Made by a program: the position numbers and the translations under genes | Source of the DNA: Ianthella basta | Lineage: Eukaryota; Porifera; Demospongiae; Verongiida; Ianthellidae | DNA: 64,000 nt | Reading direction: 5' to 3' | NCBI GenBank assembly: GCA_964019415.1 | Contig: OZ025881.1 | Location: 6,241,524-6,305,523 of the forward strand | The notes under the pieces: model-generated | The model's input: only the letters and a program-made list of their open reading frames with translations | The model's database searches: none | What the model was told of the DNA's origin: nothing | Shown here: in pieces, positions 1-12,850 of the stretch | Layout of the letters: each line of letters starts with the position of its first letter | How positions within the stretch are numbered: position 1 is the first letter of the stretch

Positions 1-3000
1 TACGCCTTCCTCAACTTAATGGAGAAGATGAAGAACTTGCAGGTCACGGCTGAGGGGTCCAGGAAGTACAAGTGTGCGCAGCACAGTGGAGAGGATCTGC
101 GGTATTGGTGCGACATGTCAGAGTGCCAGAAACCTGTCTGTTCTAGCTGTCTTTTGGAGGGCAGTCATCAAGGCCACATGTGAGTGCCCTACTTGGGGGG
201 ATGTATTGTTAGTAGTGGTCATTTGACACAACAGGCAGGGGTTACCTAGGACTGGAGTGGGGAAGTATTCTTGAGACTGACTCCTGAGGTGCAATTGTCA
301 AAAGATTTAAAAGGTTTTGGTCCTAAAAGGACCTTCTTCTTTCCAAGACTTCTTCCGCATGTATAGCTTTCATGTTTAGTGCAGTACTCGTATATATTAT
401 ATGGGTACCCACTATTAAGTAATGTATTAAAAAGGGATTGCCCACCTGTTGGCAAAGATCATTGCAATCTCAAGTTTTCAAGTGTTTGGGATATGATTTT
501 GCCCATTAAACACAGTTGAATGTGCATGGGTAGAATCTAGTCTGGCTTGCTAGACCGTCCCGTAAGCGCCCGGTAGGCGTGGAAGGGAAGGGACGGTCTA
601 GCGGCAGTATAGATTAAATAACACCTTTGCATTATCGTGCCAATTATTACGTCGCACCTGTCTAGTACTGGCTGAGGATGGAGGAGTCGTTTGAAGGGGC
701 TGTATCATTCGCTTTGAGTGTACTGCGCAAGTCAATGTTGGTCCTAACGAGACGTCAGAAGGAAGCTTTGAAGAGCGTCATCAGCCGTAAGGATACGTTC
801 TTAAGCCTGGTGCCGAGTCACTGGACATGGGAAGTCCATCATATTCGAGTGCTTGCCGCATTGTTGCGAGTACTATGGAGGAATGTTCGGCACTACCTTC
901 TGTGTTGGTAGTGTACTCTTTAGCCGCATTACCGCGTTGTAACAATCCTTGCAGAGGCACGGAGCTTCATTGTCACTGCCTTCGGCGCTGCAGCTAAATG
1001 CTACGAGCTGCGAGAGAGCCTCACCAGCTGCTGTTAGCGTGCCTCGCTTAACCAAGTAGTACAGTTGTTCTATACAGAGCCGACGGAAAGACAGCAGCAT
1101 CGATCCGCCTCCGAACTAATCGCACATGCTTGCCCGGTCTTCTACTATTGTCAATGAATACTATTACCCGGGATTCTGGGGAAACGGATCTGATTGGTCG
1201 AAAAGGTGGTATTTAATCTATACTGCTGCTAGACTGTCCCTTCCCTTCCATGCCTACTGGGCGCTTTCGGGACGGTCTAGCGGGCCAGACTAGGGTAGAA
1301 TCTTATAGGTGTGTGTTTGTTTTAATTGTCTGCACGAGGAGAGTTTAAGGTATGGTTGCTCACTGCATCTCCTTCAGGTTTCGTCATTTGTCTGAAGTCT
1401 CTGGCACCAAGAGAGAGACTCTCCAGGAAAGACTGGCTGAGGCTGTGGAGGTGACTGCCATGATGGAAAAGGGTTTTGAGAGCGTGGCAACGGAGATAAA
1501 GAACCTTTGTGAACTTGGTGAGAGTGCAAAGGAGAAGATTAAGGAGAAATTCAAAGGAATGAGAACCAGCTTGGACAAGAGGGAGAAGGAGCTACTGGGG
1601 GCTATTGACAGCTACATTGAGGACACCCAAGAGACCTTGGAGACTCAGAAACAGTGAGTAGACAAACACATCATGTCTGTGCTCATATTAGACAGTGAGC
1701 TTGCAGTGATGTCATGGAGGCTACAGTTATGGTGTACATAACTTATGTGACAGTAAAGGGGGAGCGATTCTTGAGTGAAACAGGTAGGTAGCAGTAAAAC
1801 GACATTACAGACTGGAAGATGTTTGACCATGAAGATCGTCGTTGCTGTTTGTAGCAAAGGAAGACCTTCGTGTCGCCGAAATGCTCTGAACTCGAGACTA
1901 TCTGCACATATACTGCAGTTTGAGAGGTCTTTGTACCTGTCTGTATCTGCAGGGTGGGTCTGGGTGTACAATGGTGTGTGGAGTGCTTGGGAGTGTGTTT
2001 ACATAACTGTAGACAAGATAGCCGTATATGACTATAAGAGTTCTCGCCAAGTAGCTAACTTGGTTGGATAACTGGTGCTTGAACAGTCCATGTAGTGAAC
2101 AGCAGACGTCAATGGGCAGTGTGTTCAACCACAAACTCCCTCCTTGTTCACGTTCCAAGCTATAATGACATAATTGGAGGCTCTTCGCTCGCCCCCTTTA
2201 CAAATCACTAGGTAGCTGGACTCAATGCTCTGGGCGGGCCCGGGCTTGTTTTGTCTGTTTGTTTGTGTTGATATGGGCCACGGGGGGAAGTTTTAGCATA
2301 ATGATTTGGGTACACAGGGGGACTGCAACACATTTTGGGCACAAGGGACTGTGAGGTGTCTACACACGGCACACACCCTACCTCTCCTATTTGTGCAGTG
2401 TCTGCTTTCCCTGTGTCTTATGTATGGCAGCAGACTGCCATTTATACCAGTACTCATGCACTGTCAGACATGATTTTATACACAAAGTCAGAATATAAAA
2501 ATGGAGGCGCCAACGAAAGCGGTCTGGGTACGAGACTAGGGTTCAGGTGGATCGGCGCCTGTGGCTGTCAGACTGACCGGCGAGCAGACCGTTGACCTGG
2601 CCTGATGTTTGCACTGTAAGCCTGTTATTCACATTACTGGTAGCCACCGAAGCCTAGCTTCTTGACTAATGTTCTTTATCTTACAATTTGGCTGGACGAC
2701 ATGGCTGTGCCATGTACAGCTAGGGCTTCAGCCACCTAACCTGCACAAAGTTCACACGGCTTCAGGACAAGCGAGGTCTCCGAGGCAGACACAATTCACC
2801 TATACGTACCTACATTCAGTGAAATCATCCCTCAGGCAAATGTCCAAAACAACCCAGAAGTATGTAGAGGAGTGGCAAAAACAGGGGTACCCTATTGCTC
2901 AAGGGGCTGTACCATTACAGAGCAAACATCTGGACCATCCTCACCCATGGCCACAGGAATGCTGTCTCCTGCTTCCTTCCACCTAGCTACATATCATGCA

Positions 3001-4583
3001 TGCAGCCACCTTTACGGCACACATCTAACTACACACACCTTGCATTCATGCATGTGCATGCATGCGCGTTCATGCTCACATACATCATCGCATCTCACAT
3101 ACAGTCACACACATGACTGACTATTGTACTACAACTAATACCCTGATTGCAATTGTACACATGTGTGCATGTATGTTCTTGACAATAATAATAAGACCAT
3201 TCATGACAAAAACAAAAAAAACTTCACACTCACCCCCCCCCCCCCCCCCCCCAATGCCTTGCATTTGACTAGTATACAATTATCAGTGAGAAAATGTAGT
3301 TTTCTAGGAAACAAGTAGAGATGCGGGGATGGCACTGTGTCTAAAGAAGGGCATACGCACCACTTTCACCAGCAAACAGTTCATTGCTCGATGTGCAGTT
3401 GCCAGTGAGAGTGCTGATCTATTCATGTACAGCTTACTTATAGAGCATGCTCCCACACATGTACATATGCAGTATAGACTGAGTATGCCGCAGGTGTGAA
3501 GTAGCACCTTGCTGTGGGTGGGGGCATTGATAGTGGCAATGCACCTCTTCTTCTTGCAGGCACCTGGAGGAGCACTTGAAGCGGGGAAGACAAGTGTGCA
3601 CAGAGGTGAAGACAGTAGCAGATGGTCACGACCTTGAGGTACTCACAAAGTTCAAACAAAGTGGTGGGCAGCTGTGGGAGCTTGTTGAAGCCTCTCAGGG
3701 AGTCGTCACAGAGCCCCTTGTCAGACCAGTGATAAGATTTCGCAGTGAAACCAGGGACACCATCCAGCAGATTGAAAGCTATGGAGAGCTCTGCTTTGAG
3801 GAATTGAAACTGCAGACACAGACTGTGAGGACATTTGAACAAGGACAGCCAATGAGGATGGAAAGAGTACCTCAAGTTTCAGCTTTGGCAAGGCGTCCTC
3901 TTCAGAGAATGCCAGAGAAGCTTGCCGTGGAATCCCTCTCCATTGGTTCCCCACGTGCAGCGCCTTCCATTCGCCATGACCCTAACTGGGTCACAGAAGC
4001 AGAACCAGTCATGGCCTCACACAGAGGCAATTCACCGCCTTCATCGCCTCCTCGCAGGGTCCAGCAAGCACATCCAAGTGCTCCTCCTTCATCGCCTCCT
4101 CGCAGGGTCCAGCAAGCACATCCAAGTTCTCCTCCGACAAGGAGGGATGAAGAGAGACCTCAAATACCTGGCCTGCGCATGAGGTCTCGTGAACCCTCAC
4201 AGATGTCCATCATACACACAGTCACTCCATCTCCATCACAGCCTACACCCAGGACACTCCCTGAAGTGGATTCAAGCCACTCACCACCACACATTCCTTC
4301 TTGGAAGGAGAGAGTGTCATATGTGAACAAAGAGAGCGACTTGGCTGCCAAAGTGGACCCCCCTACTGATAGTTATCGTGTTGGCCGAGTACAATCATTC
4401 ATGCCTGTTGCCCTTCCTCCAGAATCACATTCCTCGGGTGGAGGGAGCAGCTCCAGGGAGCAGGCTGCAGTACAGGGTGAGCCACGCCGGGAGAGGGACT
4501 TGGGGAATGGTGGCAGCGACACTGCTCCCGATGATGACTGTAGCAATGTCGACATCTGGTCCGCTGCTCTGAGGGACCCATAG
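1..4583 (+). CDS. TRIM-like B-box/coiled-coil protein (5' end outside window)
   Basis: Three exons are visible: 1-179 (partial), 1378-1653 and 3560-4583, joined in phase by GT-AG introns, giving 492 residues before the stop. The first exon holds a B-box zinc finger (C25-x2-H28, then WC, C-x2-C and H-x2-H about residues 25-59). It is followed by a long acidic/basic helical region (about 60-300) typical of the TRIM B-box C-terminal coiled coil. Residues from about 300 are low-complexity Ser/Pro/Arg-rich, with a 16-residue tandem duplication, and no NHL, SPRY or filamin domain is seen. A RING finger, if present, lies upstream of the window. TRIM proteins are usually E3 ligases or scaffolds; the exact role here is unknown. 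Intron 1 contains a complete TIR transposon. Confidence 0.8.
678..911 (+). pseudogene. RecQ-like helicase N-terminal f, inside M1
   Basis: An open frame of 77 codons starts 55 bp inside the left TIR of M1. Its first 50 residues follow the start of RecQ-type helicases: a helical lead, then L-x2-RQKEALKSVISRKDTFLSL, matching the family pattern of Gln motif, then 'G/KD-x-F-x-x-LPTG'. Here the Walker A TG-x-GKS is lost (LVPSHW follows), so it cannot be an active ATPase. The same kind of fragment occurs in element E2. Confidence 0.5.
873..1100 (-). pseudogene. Small Cys-rich (zinc-knuckle-like) fragment inside M1
   Basis: This 75-codon frame begins about 107 bp inside the right TIR of M1 and runs inward. 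It has RR-x-C, a hydrophobic stretch, and then EAPCLCKDCYNAVMRL, a Cys-x2-Cys motif in a helix. The order RR...L...C-x2-C-[YF]-x3-[ML] resembles the fragment at 25447-25737 in E2. I cannot name the family. It is probably the first exon of a protein encoded by the full-length transposon. Confidence 0.35.
4038..4133 (+). repeat. 48-bp coding tandem duplication (2 copies)
   Basis: Positions 4038-4085 and 4086-4133 are nearly identical and encode two copies of a 16-residue Ser/Pro/Arg unit (PSSPPRRVQQAHPS type) in the disordered tail of the TRIM-like protein. The length is a multiple of three, so the frame is kept. Confidence 0.85.
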
Positions 4584-5380
4584 CAACAGGTTTTATTGAT
4601 ACCAATTCAAGGAGCTTTGCTAGTGAAAGTGAACAGCATATCTTGTCTGTGTTTGTGTAGTATTTCATTACACTTTACTGTCCCTCATGTGTGTGCCTAG
4701 TATATACATGCAGTGATTAGAAACGCATGGTCACTTGAAACACTTCTGTTCTAGTGTAGGGCATTGTCTAGCAATGTCTGAGCCATTCTTTTGATTGTAT
4801 ACAACTGTACATCTCATGCAAACATTTTTGTTCTCAATGCTGCATACATACGCAATTAAGCATTAAATTTTAATGTGTTTTCTGTACATGAAATTAATGA
4901 GATGATTATATTGCATGGCAAATATCTGCAGTGTATGCACACCATCCATTACATATTGCTTTATACAATGCAAGTTTTATATTTAATACACTGGCAATGT
5001 CACTAGTACTGTGTGGCCAGAGTCAGTAGGGAATTAATGTCTCAATAAGCTAGCTAGCTAGTGCTCTTCATCACGATGGGCACTGTACATGGCACACTAC
5101 ACAAGGATTCAAGTTCATCGTTAAATTAATGAACACCAATTAATAGTTGAGGGTAACGAAATGGAAGGCAAGGGATGGGAGAGAGTAAATACTTGTTCGC
5201 TGTAGTCAAGTGTGTAGTAGGTTTGAGAGCAGAGCAAATTAAACAAATGATGGGCAGTGAGCACAGGGGGGCATACACCAAGGTGAAAGCAAGGAGCAAC
5301 ACTGTGGATGACAATCAACAGTGAAACAAGGATGAATAATTATGAATGTTGACAACAACAATCTCCTCTCCAGAAGAAAT
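4584..5380. other. Convergent intergenic region, TRIM-like 3' end / ZNRF 3' end
   Basis: An AT-rich stretch between two convergent genes. It must hold both 3' UTRs. ATTAAA/TTAAAT-type sequences occur near 4860-4870. I see no further gene. Confidence 0.5.
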
Positions 5381-8300
5381 TTAATGAGTCTCCATTGATG
5401 CCAGGGTAGCAGCCCCTCCCTCTTCTGTGGTGACCACACCCACACCCCTGTCCTTGCTGATGGCCTTCTCTGGGAGTGGCGGAGCAGATCTGGTACCTGT
5501 CACCAGATCATCGAGGGAGCCTGAGGGCACACTTTCGGGATGGGCGGGGCAGGTCTGACTCTTCTTGTACCACATTTCCAGGCACCTGCATATGTACAAT
5601 GTGTGGGAGGGGGAGGGGGGAGGGGGAGGGGGAGGGGGAGGGGGAGGGCAGGTATACATAGTATATTATTGCTTGGCCTCAGCCTTGTACTATATTCTAG
5701 CTATCTATACTCCTTATCCCTGGGCTATAACTGATACACAATGTACCAAGTGTACTCCACATGCTGGGATGGTATCACTGGTGTGAACATTATGAACCGA
5801 GACAGAAGACAAAAGGATTGCTACATCCGAGGCAGTCACAGTTGTCACAATATGAATGGCTTCGTGCAAGATGTAATGTGTTCAACTCACGTAACATGGT
5901 ACACACAGAGACACGGTAACCGGGCAATGCTGTGACCTACAGTAGGAAAGGAGGACATGATTCATGCAATCTTGTCCTGCGAGTACAAGATGTTCACACT
6001 GCTACGCCACACACTGCTGGCATCATCGCACTGTCAGGCTCTCAGTACGAATACAACCAACACACACTATCACACGACACACTCCACTGCATTCATTACA
6101 ATACAATGCCACACATCACAACAGCACATCTTTTAATATGCAAGTATATCCGTACGTATATACAATGGGGTGTATATATGTGTACCTGTTCTGGAACTGA
6201 ATGTTACAAATGTAATTGTGAACAGTCCTAGTTAACATATAACTAACCTATTTCCAAATCTTCTAAGCAAATAGCACACTCTCCACCCTGACTGGTCATG
6301 AAGTCCACTGGAGAAAGAAAGGTGGAGGGGGAGGAGGAGGTGGGATGAGGGAGGAGGGGGAGGGGGAGGTGGGATGAGGGAGGAGGGGGAGGAGGAACAG
6401 GGAGGGGGGAGGGAGAGGAGAGGAAGAGGAAGATGAGGTCACACATTGAACAGTAACAGACAACACCATTACATGAAGCCACAACCCAATTAGTCTCAAC
6501 ATTAGGCACACACATTAGTGTTCAGAAGCCTCATAGCACACCTTGTCGGATCCCGGGCTCATATTCCATCCATCTTACAGATGCTGACAAAAACCCCTCC
6601 TTCCCCCCCCCTTTCCCCTCCCACACACACTATACCACAACAGATGGCCTTGCATTAGATGGTAACAGTAGAAATTTCACTAACATCGTTAACTTAGCAG
6701 AGGTGCTCCTCAATACACACCTGCACACAAAACTGCAAAAATTCAACAACACATCTTCCACCATCAGGTGAATGTTCACACATAACCAAAACATCCTGCT
6801 CTGCCCAAGGACAGTGCTACAGAGATAAAAGCTGCCCCCAGAGTCATGCATTTCTTCACACACTAAAGCCCGCCGGGTGCCTGCCTACAAGATCTTACCA
6901 TACTTCTGTTCCCTTTGGTAGATACACACATACAAAGACACCACTACCCAATGCAGCAACTACACACGCAAAGACTCGGTGACGTTTCTCAAGGCTGTCA
7001 AGGAAGTAGAATGCATGTTTGCGGCTTCTGCCTCCACATAGATGACACCCTCAGTGACTCACCCTCCCTCTCCCCATCCCCACACACACACACCGAACAA
7101 CCTACAAATGAACATTGTGCACCACCCCTAGGACTACGTACAAGGTGAACAAGATCAGCCACCCTCTCCCCTCCCCCTCCTCCCGTCACACTATGCTGCA
7201 CTCAAATACACAGAACATACATGCTGCATAAAAAGTCAACCTCCTCCCCCCCCCCCCCCTCCCCCAGGAAGCCACTATTCCACTTGGTTGGACTCTGTCA
7301 CAAGCCAGCCAGCCCAGAATACGACATCAACAGGAACACACTAAACAACCAGCTGTGTGAAACCAGTGAAGTCCCTTAAAAATGAATTTCACCCAGCTGC
7401 ATACAAGACAATGGAGTGCTTCATCCGTGAACTTTTAAGGCTTTCAATCTGCCCACAACGGTCACTGAAGCGTACATGCATGAACACAGATGTGTATGGG
7501 GGGGCACAGTGAAAGAGCCCAGGTAATTGGCAAAGAGCACCACACACTACAAATACGGAGGGATGAGTCTCCAATTGCCATAGCAAGGCAGTCAATTGTA
7601 GGCATTCCTTTGGTGCAAAGGCACATGTCTCCGACCACCATCTCCATTAAAAGACATGTGATATCATGAAGGTCATACGCTATCATGTCACTCACAGCTA
7701 TGTAACCAATACTGTAGGAATTCACCATTAAAATGCTAAGGAGTGGAATATCACTTCTCCACACATGCATATATAGTATTATACTATGTTGTGTGTGAGC
7801 TCTATCCTAGGAATTGCTGGGCGACAGAAGATCTAATTTGATTCATGCTTGTTCGCACAGTGTGTGGGTTCCAATTATAAGCTTCCCTTTTGCACAGCCA
7901 GGTGGTGCTATGTCGATATGGTTAATGGTGATGTGGGATAAGGTCAAAGGGGGCGCAGGGCTCACCGTTGTATCTCACTCGTGGCTTGGCAAGGCAGCCT
8001 GCCATATGCCCTTCCAGTTCGTCAATAAATACAAGCTGTGCACACAGGGGACACTTCATCCCTGTGTGTAGGTGGAAGAGAGGGGGAGGCATGAGAATGG
8101 TCCATAGCACTTCAATCAGGAGAGTGTGACGGTGACGGCAGAGGTGTAGAAAATAGACAAGTTAACAACCGTGACAGACAAGAGCACACAAAGAATTAGA
8201 GTAAGACACATCATCCTAAAGTGTTCAGATGCTGACAAGAACTGTGCCAAAGTCACCACTAGTACAGTGACAGCTCTCCAGTGGGAACCACTTCGGGTCA

Positions 8301-8889
8301 GTTTGACAGGGCCAAGTGACCCGATACAATAGAGAAGTGCCCTTCATGGTGATTTCAGGGAAAGTAGTTTGTACACCTCCATCTAGTAGGTGCTCTTTTG
8401 AGAATGACGGGCCACAATTCAGGTTGTTCTAAATTAAAGGGGTCTGATGTACACTGAATGAATACCAGGGCACATAAATAGCACTAACTCACGAGTCAAA
8501 TGGCGTAGAAGTGAGAGCGGGTGAGCAGGCGCCGACATGCTGAGAGTACTGCCTCCACTGCGGCCGAATGTGATGAAGTCGTAGTCCTCATCTAGGTTTA
8601 GACGTCTAAGGCGTTGTATGATGTTTGGTGAAGGCTGCATATCTGGTGAAGAATTGGAGGAGGAAGACTGACTGGAAGAAGAAGCACCGCTGCCTCCTGA
8701 GCGATCTCTTCGCCCGCGGTGCCTTCCCCCCCGCCCTCTTGGCTCTCGGAGGTTTGCTGTCACCCTCATGCTGGTGCTCCTAGGATTGCCCTGGCGGGCG
8801 TCTGCCGAGCTGGGTCTCTGCTGTACTCGAAGGGATGAGGATCTCCTTGGGGTGCTTCCGTTAGAAGTGTGCGACTGCGAAGTGCCCAT
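5381..8889 (-). CDS. ZNRF: ZNRF1/2-type E3 ubiquitin ligase
   Basis: Five exons on minus: 8493-8889, 7966-8061, 6248-6307, 5891-5936 and 5381-5585 (804 nt, 267 aa), all in phase with GT-AG sites. The N-terminus MGTSQSHT fits N-myristoylation, as in vertebrate ZNRF1/2. Residues 1-132 are Ser/Arg-rich and disordered. A C2HC zinc finger follows (C136, C139, H151, C155; KCPLC...H-x3-C, then LAKPRVRYN). The RING runs from C175: CAICLEDLE, then LPCLCVYHVTC and CPAHP, with the ZNRF peculiarity of C-x-C and a final His. The family acts as membrane-anchored E3s on endosomes/lysosomes and plasma membrane. The tail after the RING (about 50 residues) is longer than in mammals. The exon of only 46 nt encodes the RING core and fits exactly. 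Confidence 0.93.
5608..5648. repeat. G-rich microsatellite (GGGGGA)n
   Basis: Purine run of GGGGGA/GGGA units in ZNRF intron 4 immediately upstream of exon 5; on the transcribed strand it is a C/T-rich tract next to the 3' splice site, so it may act as part of the polypyrimidine tract. Confidence 0.8.
6318..6435. repeat. GGA-rich low-complexity tract
   Basis: Repeated GGAGGGGGAGG units directly next to ZNRF exon 3. On the coding strand this is a long pyrimidine tract leading to the acceptor of that exon. Confidence 0.75.
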
Positions 8890-9277
8890 CGCCGTTGTCC
8901 TCCTATTAAGACTGAAGTTTGGGCATCAACAGGAATAATTTTGTACTACGTAAGAAACCATTTGGACACACAGTGAAACCAACATACCACTAGGAAATGG
9001 CGCTCCTACTATACCCTCAGGCCAGCAGCTGTAACTTTAAAATTTAATGCGCGATAATGACACGCACGTCGGTCGCAGCCATTTTGTTTTGACTTTAAAC
9101 ACAACCGGCCGGAAATTCCGCATATGACGTCATACAGATAGATTGAATTTCTCAGAAACGTACACGAAATGACAATCAAAGAAACATCAAAGTATTAGAA
9201 AAGTTACACGTTCGACACAAAATTATGATACACATAATAGAGTATATGCAGACACTCATCTGGTCATTTAGCATACA
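8890..9277 (-). promoter_or_regulatory. Probable ZNRF promoter / DOK-like 3' spacer
   Basis: 388 bp between the DOK-like stop codon and the ZNRF ATG, both genes on minus. It contains a YY1-like CAGCCATTTTG at 9076-9086 and CG-rich patches, with no TATA box at the expected place. The promoter role is inferred from position. Confidence 0.4.
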
Positions 9278-11795
9278 TCATAACACAGTGTTTGTTTCTG
9301 CTGCTATCCGTGTCCTTGGAGGGACTGGTAATACTCCACTGTTCATGTACACAGGGCCACCAGCATCGGCAGACATGCTGCGCTGTGGCTTTGGGGGGAG
9401 CGGAGGGGGCAGTTCCTCCTCTGCGATTGAAGAGGATACATCTCCCTGCTGTTGGTGTGAGGATTGTGCAGTTTCCGACTCTGATGAGCTAGAATGGTAG
9501 CGGTGCATGAGGTAGCTTGTACTGTTACCAGGAGAAGAGGATGACCGGACATAGGGCAATGTGTGAGAGACAGCAGACCTTGGTGGAAGAGGGAGGGGAT
9601 TGGACGACTCGTAACCCAGCTGAGAACCACCACCTCGGTTGAGACTCTGTCGGTTGTACACACTGTTACCGTGGCTGTTATCAAATGTGCTGCCACCGTG
9701 GTTCCCATCATGTGAGATCATTCCATACGTGTGACCCGCACTGCCTGGAGCACTGACTACACTAGAAGGATGGTGGTTGAGCCTGCTGTACCCTGCAGAG
9801 GGTATGCACGCACTGACACTGGTGAAAGTACTCAAGGTGTCGCTTTCCTTTCTGGGAGAGGAACTCAACTGTAGACGCCAGGGCAGGGAGAGAGAGAGAG
9901 CACAAATGAACTACTTTATTACATCAGTTAGGTGTGAATGTGCCCTGGAGTGGAGTGGAGCCAGTTTGAGATCGATTACTGAGGAGGATAGTGATAAATT
10001 AACCCTCAAAAGAGGATCAAAGTAGGGGGACCCTCACACAATAGGGCTTCAGTCTGCAGTATATACATATCAGGTAGGTATGACCATATAAGGTAGGTAT
10101 GACCATATATGTGAATGTGCACACCCACCCACACCAGGTGTTGGGTACGTAGCTGTGTGCGAACGACTCACCATGGCCCCCTTGGACAGGGCATCTATCC
10201 GCTGTGCAATTCGATGCACTTCGCTGTAAATGACAGAACTGAGGGAAGTGTAGAAGTAGAACTTGCCTTCTCCAGTTGGGCTGTGTCTGCAGATTGGAAG
10301 GAAGTGGGGAGGGGGGGGGGGGGGGTGAGACACACAGCAGTGACAATGCAAAAGCTACTACACACACACATGCCCATACATACACAGGAAAACCTTTTCA
10401 GCAACGGGGAATTGCCTACCTGCCAACATCAATTGTAAAGCAGACCTTGTTCACTCCATAACGCCTTAAAGTGCCAATGTGCCAGGAAGCGACTTGCACA
10501 TCTGTGGTCGGAAGGATGAACCACCACATGATCTAATCCCAGGAAACATGCAGAGTCATTACACACACAGTGAACATGAAAGTGTCAGGACAGGTGTGTA
10601 CCTGTGAAACTACTATCAGCTATTGGAACTATAGACCAACTCCCACTCTAATGCTTTGTAACCCAACTCCACTGGAGTCTGGGCGCCTACACACTTGTAC
10701 AAACGCAAACAGCGCAATTCCAACGTAACAAGATTGTGTTTATCTGCTCCTTAAGCAGGATGAAGCCAGAGGACAGACCATCACTCCATGGATCCCATTC
10801 CTGGTTGGTACATGACTAAACTGCCAAGCATTCTACCAATATCTCTGCTGCACAGTAAACAGCAGCAAAGAGGTTTCTCTCCCATTTCTGTGAGACAGAC
10901 CGCCAACCCAACATCTGCACAATCATCACACACCTCATGCTCCAGGCTTTTACTCAACGGAGCAAGACACACTGATATGTAAAGACAAATAAATTGTAGT
11001 CATTTGGACTATTGGCTCCACTGGACCAAGCAATTGACCCAGAGATAGATATTCATTAGGGCATAAGTTGAAGGCAACAGTCAAAGGGTTAAGTGACACG
11101 GATTGATGGGAATCAGCCTTTGGAGCTCTCCACATGCTGCAGTTGATGCCCCCCCCAAAGAAGGACAATATGAAATAAGTGAAAGTGGAACATTCTTTAC
11201 TTAATGGGCACAGTAACCAAAACGCAAATATACCACTTTCACGTTTCACTGCACTACACCAAACATTTTCTACATGCCTGTCTAAGTAGCAAGCGAGTAA
11301 GGGTCCTAAAAGGGTTGGTTCTCTAATACCAGCTTCACAACAGGGTTGAAAACCTTGCCGACGTTTCGACCAGATGCTCTGGTCTTCTTCAGGGCGAAGA
11401 ATCTTCTCCAGTGGAGTGGTGGATCTTCGCCCCGAAGAAGACCAGAGCATCTGGTCGAAACGTCGGCAAGGTTTTCAACCCTGTTGTGAAGCTGGTATTA
11501 GAGAACCAACCTTTTCTGATGCCTGAGCCAGCTGAGAAGCCCTCACTTCAGTAAGGGTCCTGAAATATGTACAATACTACCAAGATGTGAGATCACTAGT
11601 GATTCAATCATGTCCTCAGCATCAGTCGTGTGTTCTCTATTCAGCAACAATCACAGTTTTATAGAAAACCATACACACTACTACACCACAAATGCACAAA
11701 TGTATGTACACACGCTATGAATATACGTACATGTTGTATGTTTGTATGCATGTATGTACACACATTCACACACTTGAGCACACATGAGCCATGAG

Positions 11796-11881
<86 letters not shown>

Positions 11882-12689
11882 ATCACCACACGCGCACATG
11901 CCACACACTCAACAAACACACATACACCACAAAACACACACACAACACCTGGCTGCAGATGTAGCTCAACAAATACTCCTATTGTGCACCTCACAACTCA
12001 GCATACCCAGTAAACAAGAGATTTGTACTCCTAAAAGTGGCACATTCAAAACACATGTACATACAAACACTTTAAACAGCCAGCTGTACATCAGACAGAG
12101 ACAACAAGCACAGCTGAAGATAAGAGGAAAGGAGTAAACAACCGTCACTCGAGACTCCACCATCCTTGGAATGCAGGCTAGTCTCCAGAGCCCTACCCAT
12201 CACATGAGCACACGTACACGTAATACCATGCAGGTCAGCAAAGCACCTCATCCTGACTCTCACACGAACCATTCAAGGAGCGAGTATACCAGCACATCCT
12301 CTATGGGGATATTCACCATGCGTTCAAGCTGACATTAGCACATACCCATGCTGGCCAGGTGCATGAGTGCAGAGGAAGTGATGGAGTCCAACACGGCAAA
12401 GCAAAGGGCATGGCTGTGAACCTATAATTATGGAGCTTGGAACTAACATAGTCCAAGAAGCAGGGTGAAGGGTACATTGCCAGTGCTCTTTGCCACCTTG
12501 CAGTTGCACCACAGTCAAAGGGCATTTGGGTGAGCACCTATCTATTTGCATGGTAGATGGGTAAGAGATATTGAGGGCAGGAGTACACGGGGACAGGGTG
12601 ACCCCAACTGTAGCCTTACATGCACTGGTAATTGAACTGTATTCCAATGGAAATGGCCCACAGTCTAATTGATATGTAGTTAGCCTGTC

Positions 12690-12737
<48 letters not shown>

Positions 12738-12798
12738 TGTTGTTCTGCAGTTGACACCAACACACCAACACACACACACCAACACCAACACCAACACC

Positions 12799-12850
<52 letters not shown>

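Larger units (their letters stand above)
528..1302. mobile_element. M1: 755-bp TIR element with 10-bp TSD
   Basis: The element runs 538-1292. It starts TAGTCTGGCTTGCTAGACCG and ends in the inverted equivalent (...CGGGCCAGACTA). The terminal inverted repeats are about 85 bp and nearly perfect. It is flanked by the direct repeat GGGTAGAATC at 528-537 and 1293-1302. Inside are a RecQ-helicase-like fragment on + and a Cys-rich fragment on -, both pointing inward. No transposase is present, so it is non-autonomous. It sits in an intron of the TRIM-like gene. Confidence 0.85.

Noticed and set aside
538..1302. Calling M1 a hAT element from an 8-bp duplication (GGTAGAAT).
   Set aside because: If the element is taken to start TAGTCTGG, as in the other copies, the duplication is 10 bp and agrees with the 9-bp duplications of its relatives.
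10502..10530. An upstream acceptor for DOK-like exon 4 (GATTAG) adding residues MWWFILP.
   Set aside because: It is out of phase with exon 3. The acceptor at 10501 keeps the PTB frame.
11659..11994. Long open frames of Cys-Val or Thr-His repeats at AC/GT microsatellites (also near 12690, 15500, 19060, 59650, 60540, 61200).
   Set aside because: They are products of dinucleotide repeats, have no start context or splice partners, and lie in introns.
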